Source of the DNA: Mugil cephalus
Taxonomy: Eukaryota; Chordata; Actinopteri; Mugiliformes; Mugilidae
DNA: 64,000 nucleotides
Assembly: GCF_022458985.1 (NCBI RefSeq)
Contig: NC_061781.1
Location: 12,427,501-12,491,500, forward strand
Direction: 5' to 3'
The notes under the pieces are model-generated. The model searched no databases. It was not told the origin of the DNA and saw nothing but the letters and a program-made list of their open reading frames with translations. Shown piece by piece: positions 57,590 to 64,000 of the stretch; within the stretch, counting starts at the first letter, position 1; every line of letters starts with the position of its first letter. The translations under genes were made by a program, and so were the position numbers.

Positions 57590-60124
57590 TGTTTCCTTAA
57601 AGCACAGTGAGTAAATGACACAGTTTCAACATTTCCTGTAGATGCACACATACGTCACCGTCCTTTACATTCGTTCATAACCGCATGAAGACGCTCTCTA
57701 GGGATATTTGAAGATGCAACAAACTCCTCTGCTTTGAGTAATTAAATGTGTATAATTGAACAATTGAGATTCTATTAATGTGAAAACATGTGAATTCCGC
57801 AGTCGTAATATCTCATCCTGCTTCCAGACACGCGCTGTAAATTTCAAAGTGAACTCAGAAACTTTCCACCGTCATTTCTAAATCAGGGTTTTCTTGTTGC
57901 AACTCCAGAGTCGAAAGATTTTGACTTTACTTTCCGTTGCTGTGAATCACTGACGCTGTAGATCCATGATAGAAGAACACCAAGTTCAAAGACTTTAAGA
58001 TACGGTCGAATAAACTCGAGTGAACATTTTCTATTCCTCTAGACACCCAGCTGTCTGCTGTCGACTCGCTCATCGACTCTATGATGTTGGTGGAAGAAGA
58101 CGAGAACGGAGAACAGACGGACTTGTTGAAGGCCCACCAGATTCCCAACCCTTCCTTCCAGAGGCACTTCCAGGTGCTGCAGTCAAGTTTGTGTTCAGAG
58201 AAACGATAATGCTCTTGTGTTACTTCCGATAAAAGGCCATGTGAGGTTGCCATTTTTATATTAGAAGAAAAATTTCACTATTTGTCTTCTCACCAGAGCT
58301 TAACAGCTACCACTCCACCTCTCCACCTGTCTTTAGTGTCTGCATCACCGGGGGGTGAAACCCGGCACCCCTCTCCCCCCCATGGAGGCATGGGTGAAGG
58401 CTGCTCTCGATCGCCCCGCTGTCATTGAAGAACGCTGTAAAGCTCCACTCGAGGAGGTGAAGAGGAAGTTTCCTCTCACTGAAGTGGAGAAGAAAAAGAA
58501 GCTGAAAACTAGTGCTCAGATTTTTGGCAAAGAGTAAGTTCGGTAACGTGTCAGGTCTTTGAACACCACAGACGAGGTTAAAACGTGAAAAAAAAAGTAA
58601 TATCTATGTTAGACTTGTAATTCTACTTGTCTTACAGTAGTTCTGGTTGTGTATCTGAAATGTACCAAACTTTCGAGAAGCTATTTTCGGGTTTCTGACA
58701 GAATTCTTTGTCATTTGTAGCTCAGAGGAGCCAGATGCCAAGAAAGGAAAAGAAGACGAAACTGAGGAGGAGTATAACCTGGCTGACATCGCTGAAGGCT
58801 CCGTTACTTCGGTGAGGACCGGGGGAGCTGGATGACGTAACAATCCTGCTATTTCAAAGAAAAAAATAACACCGGCACTTGTTTTTAACATTAAAAGTCT
58901 CACATTCGTATCCGTATAACCAGGTGGGAAGTGTGGATCCAGCCCGAGACTTCCGCCTTTTGATCAAGCAGAAGATTCTCCCATTCGGAGAGGGTGACTT
59001 TTTATTCTGCTGTTATTTTTTTCCCCCCGTGAACCTATTTTCTTCCATTGGTTGTGTTATAAACCGTCGTGACTCACGCTCATCCCTTCTAATTGTGTTT
59101 ATGTCTTTGTTTGGTTGTGGTGACCCCCGTGTCCTTCCAGTCTGTCAGCAGCTGACTCACAGGATAGAGCAGTTGCTTGGCAACAAGAGCACACACTATT
59201 ACATGAAAAGCATCACCTGTATCCAGGCTTTCAGAGAGCAGTCCGTTAAGGTAAACAAACATTCATGGAAGTGCACGATGGTGTAGTAGCTGCTGTAGTT
59301 TGGCTTTTGAGATTAAAAACGAGTCCGTTTTGTTTCTTGTGACTTGAATGGAGGCCGGTTATTGTAGCAAGTATGTGTTTGCATGTCGATGTGAGCCTTT
59401 GAAAGACTCTTATTTGGAATTTAAATGTTCTTTATCTTTCCTCGTTCAGCTGGGGAATGCTGATTTGTACAACAGCTACCTCCAGTCGCTGAAGGGGAGC
59501 ATCCCGAACAGGGGGCTTGAGGTCTTCTGGGACCTGCTTGTTCAAGGTACGCTAAGCCTCTTTGCTCTGAGATACAGGGTTTCTCTCTGATCATTCCTCC
59601 CTCGAGATGAAACTTCCACATAATTAGAGTGCAAAACAGGTAAATAAATTAAAATGGGAACGAGGCTCGAATCACGGTACACGTCAACTGTGGAGTTCAG
59701 GTTATTTTTTTGGTGTTTCGTGTCCAGACGCTGTAACTCTGATCAGCAAGGACGAGGTCGAAGGAAGCACCGTATCCAAAAACGAAGCCAGTCAGGTGAG
59801 TTTATACATGCCCCGCGGATGATTTCAAAAAAAGATCTTAAAGCGTCATTTATGCTGACTTGAGCCCACTTCGTTTTCAGTTTCTTGCTCGCGAGGAGAA
59901 GAAGGAGGAGGCAGCTGCACCACCGGCCGAAGATGCTGGAGATTTTGATGACTTGGTTAGTGCTTTGCCTTTAAATATTTATCTAACAAGTTCCTAAAGC
60001 CGTTTTCTGTCTATCTACGGGATGTACCACTGTGTTTGTGACTGCTAATATGCCAGGCTTGTTAAGACCTCTTAAGGCTTACATCTTTTTTTTCCCTCTT
60101 CCTGTGCAGCTGGATATGATGTAA
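54230..60124 (+). CDS. xrcc5: Ku80, DNA double-strand-break repair subunit XRCC5
   Basis: Ku80 pairs with Ku70 to form a ring on broken DNA ends in the nucleus and recruits DNA-PKcs for non-homologous end joining. The 21 exons are 54230-54244, 54580-54693, 54790-54973, 55594-55642, 55736-55858, 56053-56235, 56360-56474, 56593-56731, 56807-56919, 56999-57061, 57152-57289, 57370-57457, 58043-58173, 58337-58533, 58721-58811, 58924-58993, 59141-59250, 59450-59546, 59728-59795, 59881-59955 and 60110-60124. Phases close to 725 residues (human 732). N-terminal vWA-like domain about 1-240; DNA-encircling core about 245-540 with [33 protein letters not shown] and [17 protein letters not shown]-terminal helical domain ([30 protein letters not shown]) follows. 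The acidic end [12 protein letters not shown] is the DNA-PKcs docking tail; its last four residues sit alone in a 15-bp exon. Intron 12 carries a CA microsatellite. Gene order with tmem169 matches human 2q35. Confidence 0.95.
55003..55025. repeat. TAGA tetranucleotide microsatellite
   Basis: Five to six TAGA units in the intron between xrcc5 exons 3 and 4. Directly visible. Confidence 0.9.
57551..57582. repeat. CA dinucleotide microsatellite
   Basis: About 15 CA units followed by TATATA in the xrcc5 intron between exons 12 and 13. Directly visible. Confidence 0.9.
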
Positions 60125-61187
60125 GAAGAAGGAGTGTCTGCTGCGCACTTACAGAGAAATTAGAAGAATGTAATCTCTCAACCCGACCAGATCCGACCAG
60201 TTCAGCCGTCCATTGTTCTGCCTCCCACTCTGAGACCCCTGGATCTTTGTAACTGCACGCAACTGTATTTGTGACTCAGCTGTGGCTTAAACATCCGGTG
60301 CAAAAATACTTTAGTTGATAATTCACAAAAACTGTCCCACGTACACTAGGCCAAATGTTTGTGATTATTTTTTCAAGTTGTAAATATTGTCTTTTAAGAA
60401 CCTTGTTGTAATTCCACTCTAAGTTGCAGTGATGTTGGGACTTTACAGAAGACAGCACTGCAATGTCCAACAAACTGCAGGTTTATTATGTTTAATCAGT
60501 AAAGCTTAATGCTTGATCAAGGATGCATGACTTTGAATTATATTTTTGTATAATGAAATATTAAGGATGATAATGAAGTAAAGCACAACACTGTGACATC
60601 ATTTGCTTATAGTATAGTGCATAGCAGAGTCATAGTAAACCAGTCTTGTGTTTTTAAGTATTATTATAGTTTATTTCAACTTGATGTATGTCCCAGCAAT
60701 GTCGCTGTGTTGGCTTTATGGATGGTCTCAACTTTGCACCCTTCACTTTTATAGAGATTCAAGGAAACGACGAGTCGCACAGAAGCTGCATATACTTTCT
60801 ATACTGCATAGGGAGCACAAGCGTTTGTGTCCAGACGAGCTGTGTGAGCATCTAAATAAAAGGTCTGATTACAGCGTCGACCGTGGGGGTGAGTATTTTT
60901 AGTTTTCAGTCTTCAAATTTCAGAGCTGTAAAGACTGCTCTGAAATTTCTGAATTCGCTTTCAGGCTCACTTCAAAAATGATTTGTAAATCATTTGATAA
61001 AGCCTGTCTTGTGTGACTCGTCATTTTCTTGAACCACTGCAAAAGGTGGAGGCGAATGCAAAGTTAGTGCCACCACAGCCGCCATAATGGGAAATCCACC
61101 AGGTTAAAGTTGACCAGAATTATCCTTTAAAATGCTAGATTAACAACGGTAGCACCAGTATGACGCTCACATGAGCTCGTTCTCTTT
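60125..61187. other. Convergent 3' UTRs of xrcc5 and col6a2
   Basis: The two stop codons are 1.06 kb apart. The clearest + strand AATAAA is at 60855-60860. On the - strand an AATAAA appears as TTTATT at 60670-60675. As placed, the two transcripts would overlap by up to about 190 bp at their 3' ends. An 84-codon frame at 60648 has no recognisable content. Confidence 0.45.
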
Positions 61188-63602
61188 TCAACACACCCAC
61201 CGGATGAAACGGTCGAACGTACCGGACCGTAACACGTCAGAGAATGTTTGTCCTTTAAAGATGGCGTCGCGGTCACCCATGGCCAGCTTCGTTAGGACTT
61301 CTTCGTCGACGTCACTTCCCGTGGCGATCACGGTGGAGACGACCTGCTCCCGGCGCATGGCGCTGACCGCCTCCTCTAGATGGGTGGTGTCAGTGACGCC
61401 ATCTGTGATGAAAACAAATGAAACCTCCGCGTTGCGTCTGGTCTGGCGTTCGTTTCCTCCGTGCAGGACGTTGTTGATGGTGTGGATGATGCCAGGCCCC
61501 ACGCTCGAAGAAGAATCCAGGTAACGCAACTCCGCTATACCGTTCTGTATGGTGACGGGGTCGTGCGTGAGAGGGAAGGCCACGAAATTATCGGCCTCCC
61601 GGCCATACTCCATCAGTGCCAGACGGGCTCGCCTTCGGTCAGACTTGTTCCTGGCCAGCACCAGTCTGTCAGCCACCTTCTGCACGAACTCCCGGACGTT
61701 GCGGAAGTTCTCCACGCCGAGGCGTTCTGAACCATCTACCAGAAATACCAAATCCACTGGCCGCTCAACGCAGGGAGCTACGTCAGGTTCTGGAAAGAAA
61801 GAAATCAGTTAAAGAGTTTCACTTTGTTCCAACGCTAAACCTATAATCTTGCCGCAATTGCAACGTACCACTTTTGCAGGGGAGATCAGGGCACTTAATT
61901 ATTGGATCTGGGAGGGTTGAAACAGAAAGGCGTAGGTCAAACAGAAGGACCGGCGTATGATCCCGATGGACGTGCTGGTGCATGCTTACCTGGACAGAGC
62001 ACGGTTTCCATCTTTTCTATGAAGTCCTCAGCCACCAAGTCGCTGTAACGCTTCATCTCGGTGATGCGGTTCTTGTTGTTGCACGCTATAGACACCAGGG
62101 TCTCTGGATCGTGCTGCACGTCAAACATGTCGCCGACCCCGATGGCGTTCACCACCACCGCGGGGTCGTCGCAAAGGTACCTGAGCTGATTGTCGTCGTC
62201 GCGAGGGTCAAAGCGGCCGTCTGTGACCACGACCACAGACACTCTGGCTCGGGCTCTCTTGCTGTCCCTGATGAGGTTATCGTAGGCAAACTTGAGAGCC
62301 GAGGGCGTGAAGGTGCCCCCGGCGATCCACTCTAGATTCTTCACTGCCGTTTTGAAGGCAGACAAGGAGTTAATGTTGGCGTCGTCCAGACGAATGGCCT
62401 CGAAGGTCCCGTTGTGACTGAACTGCACGACTCCGACTCGTGTACCTAGAAGATGCCAAGAGATTTTAAATGAAAATCTTACTCTACATTTTTAATTGTG
62501 AACAAAGATTTACACTGGTTTGGAAGCGGTGGGGATTTACAGGAGCATGACAGGATTGTTTCTTTTGTAATGTCACCCAGAGCTACCTTTTTGGAACAAA
62601 ACTTGTTGTTTTACAGAGGAATTTTTCATGTAGTAGCTCTAATTAATTGTTGGTTTTGAATTCTCAGTTTGTCAAAAGATGAGTCATTTTTTTAACACAC
62701 TTTCAAAATGTTCTCTAAAAGGTGCTATTTAGCAGTAAATAAAACATCTGATGTTTGTGACACGGTTCACACTTAAAATGTCAGCTGACAGGTTAAATAT
62801 GATATTGTTTACACTTTTGATGGCTAAACATATGGAACACTGACAGTCTGCATTTAGTTTTTCCTGCTCAATCACAGTATTATGACCACGAGCTGAATAT
62901 AAAGTCCAGTCCACATTTTTAACCGTTCTATTCAACAGGTGGAAGATAGAGTGAATCGCTCCTTCAGATTGGTTTATCTTTCTTTCCTTATCTGCTGCAT
63001 GATTTATTGGCTGATTTATTGTTTCTGGCTTAAAGGTACCGGTGGGTGAATCGGGGTCGCTGGCCATATTTCCCAGCCTGTTGATGGTGTTGATAACAAA
63101 GTTCTTCTCCAGGGTGAAGTTTGTCAGCCCAACGCTCTCCGAGCTGTCGATCACAAATACAATGTCCAGAGCACCGCAGTGCTTCTCACAGTCTGAGACA
63201 AAACACAAGAAAATGATCAGCGCGTTGAACAGTATTGACAACGAGGCTCTGTTGGAGCGGGGATGAGGATTTCTTACCACAACAACCGCACGTCTCCCTG
63301 ATGTAAGTCATCACGTCGCAGTCCTGCAGTGATGTGCATGCTAGTTAGGAAAAAACGTATCCAAGAGGACAAAGACAATCTAAATCTGGAGTGTTTTTGG
63401 AAGTTTACTCACGGTGAGCCCAGGGTCGCCCACTGGTCCTGGACCTCCCTGCACAGCACAAGGAGAAAGATATGCACCTGGATCTAAAAATTTCCATGCG
63501 TGGTCAAGTCATTATTCTTGTGTTAGTGCTGTTGCTTACATCAGGTCCAGGGTCTCCTCTGGGTCCCCTCTGTCCTGGCTCCCCTGGCGGGCCTGGTTCC
63601 CC
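61188..63602 (-). CDS. col6a2: Collagen alpha-2(VI) chain, C-terminal part (partial)
   Basis: COL6A2 is one of three chains of collagen VI, the beaded microfilament of the extracellular matrix. Exons in transcript order: 63602-63540, 63448-63413, 63323-63278, 63192-63040, 62445-61990, 61907-61869 and 61789-61188 (stop 61190-61188). Phases link correctly. The first two exons encode Gly-X-Y repeats ([24 protein letters not shown]), the end of the triple helix. A cysteine-rich junction follows ([15 protein letters not shown]), then C1 von Willebrand A domain ([16 protein letters not shown] with the DxSxS metal site), a linker ([12 protein letters not shown]) and the C2 vWA domain ([14 protein letters not shown], where the third metal-site serine is Arg, as in the human chain), ending FDRFIRWVC. 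Order and motifs match COL6A2, not COL6A1. The rest of the helix, the N1 domain and the promoter lie beyond the right edge. Confidence 0.93.
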
Positions 63603-64000
63603 CTAAACACAAACACATTTTTCAGTGGCAGTGACAAATTTTTTTTTTTCCTTCTAAAGTGCTCTGCAGAGGACTTCCACAGAATGACGCAACAAACCGT
63701 GCTATTCTCATGAACTTAGTACCGTGGGGGCAACACGAATGACTCAATACACAGATGTTTTTGAATGTTGCTAACAGTCTTCTGACACCTGAAGACATCA
63801 CACCTCACCAGTCTGGCTGATGATCACTGCTATGATGCCCTCATTTGTTAAAAATCCAGTGACTTCAGTGCTTTATTCTTTAGCTTAATTCCCTCAGATA
63901 TATACTTAAATTGACATTCAGTACTTTCCTTGGCACTCACCATGGTAACATGTAGAGCAATCTTTCCCCCCAACTCGCTTACGATAACATCACTCCCTGT
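63603..64000. other. col6a2: col6a2 intron sequence to the window edge
   Basis: The next upstream Gly-X-Y exon is not found in these 398 bp, so this is read as intron of col6a2. A segment at about 63942-63996 on the - strand is open and followed by a GTGAGT donor, but it encodes no Gly-X-Y repeat and is not accepted as an exon. Confidence 0.5.

Noticed and set aside
60648..60902. 84-codon frame between xrcc5 and col6a2
   Set aside because: No recognisable content or splice context; lies where the two 3' UTRs are expected.
63942..63996. Open segment on the - strand near the right edge followed by a GTGAGT donor
   Set aside because: It encodes no Gly-X-Y triplets although the flanking col6a2 exons must, and the left part is cut by the window edge.

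Overview
The window is vertebrate nuclear DNA, almost certainly from a ray-finned fish and probably a percomorph. Genes are split into many short exons with GT-AG introns, often only 75-150 bp long. Microsatellites are common, several short inverted-repeat elements look like teleost MITEs, and every recognisable protein is a vertebrate orthologue. There is no prokaryotic or viral gene content, so operons and CRISPR arrays do not apply. Exon boundaries were placed by reading splice sites and checking that codon phase carries through. For map3k13, pfkl, tmem169, xrcc5 and the visible part of col6a2 the exon chain closes in frame to a stop. Identities rest on recognising family motifs, not on a search.

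Layout: (1) 282-1726, + strand: last exons of trpm2, the NUDT9-homology ADP-ribose-sensing tail of the channel. (2) 1727-24195: about 22 kb with no recognised complete gene. It holds microsatellites, two probable TTAA-flanked MITEs, two GC-rich first-exon-like segments (about 3.7-3.85 kb and 16.5-16.8 kb) and one convincing but unassigned exon at 15115-15193. At least part of it is probably the 5' region of the next gene. (3) 24263-31414, +: map3k13 (LZK, a mixed-lineage kinase), 13 coding exons, 1011 residues. (4) 36511-44166, +: pfkl, liver-type 6-phosphofructokinase, 22 exons, 780 residues, with a TATA box and GC boxes upstream. (5) 44941-48165, - strand: a six6os1 (C14orf39) homologue, a synaptonemal-complex protein, in about 14 exons, tail to tail with pfkl. 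(6) 49676-51279, +: tmem169, two coding exons, head to head with six6os1. (7) 54230-60124, +: xrcc5 (Ku80), 21 exons, 725 residues. (8) 61188-63602 and beyond the right edge, -: the 3' end of col6a2, with the last collagen repeats and both C-terminal von Willebrand A domains, tail to tail with xrcc5.

The genes do not form one functional pathway: they cover a calcium channel, stress kinase signalling, glycolysis, meiosis, an orphan membrane protein, DNA double-strand-break repair and extracellular matrix. What links them is synteny. TRPM2, PFKL and COL6A2 lie together on human 21q22.3, and TMEM169 and XRCC5 are neighbours on human 2q35. MAP3K13 (human 3q27) and SIX6OS1 (human 14q23) sit among them here, so the window mixes ancestral linkage blocks.

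The most interesting unresolved items are the unassigned exon at 15115-15193 with a possible first coding exon at 3789-3846, a possible upstream ORF in the map3k13 leader, a perfect NRF1-type palindrome between six6os1 and tmem169, and an ambiguous splice junction in six6os1. I found no clear evidence of a wholly new biological system.
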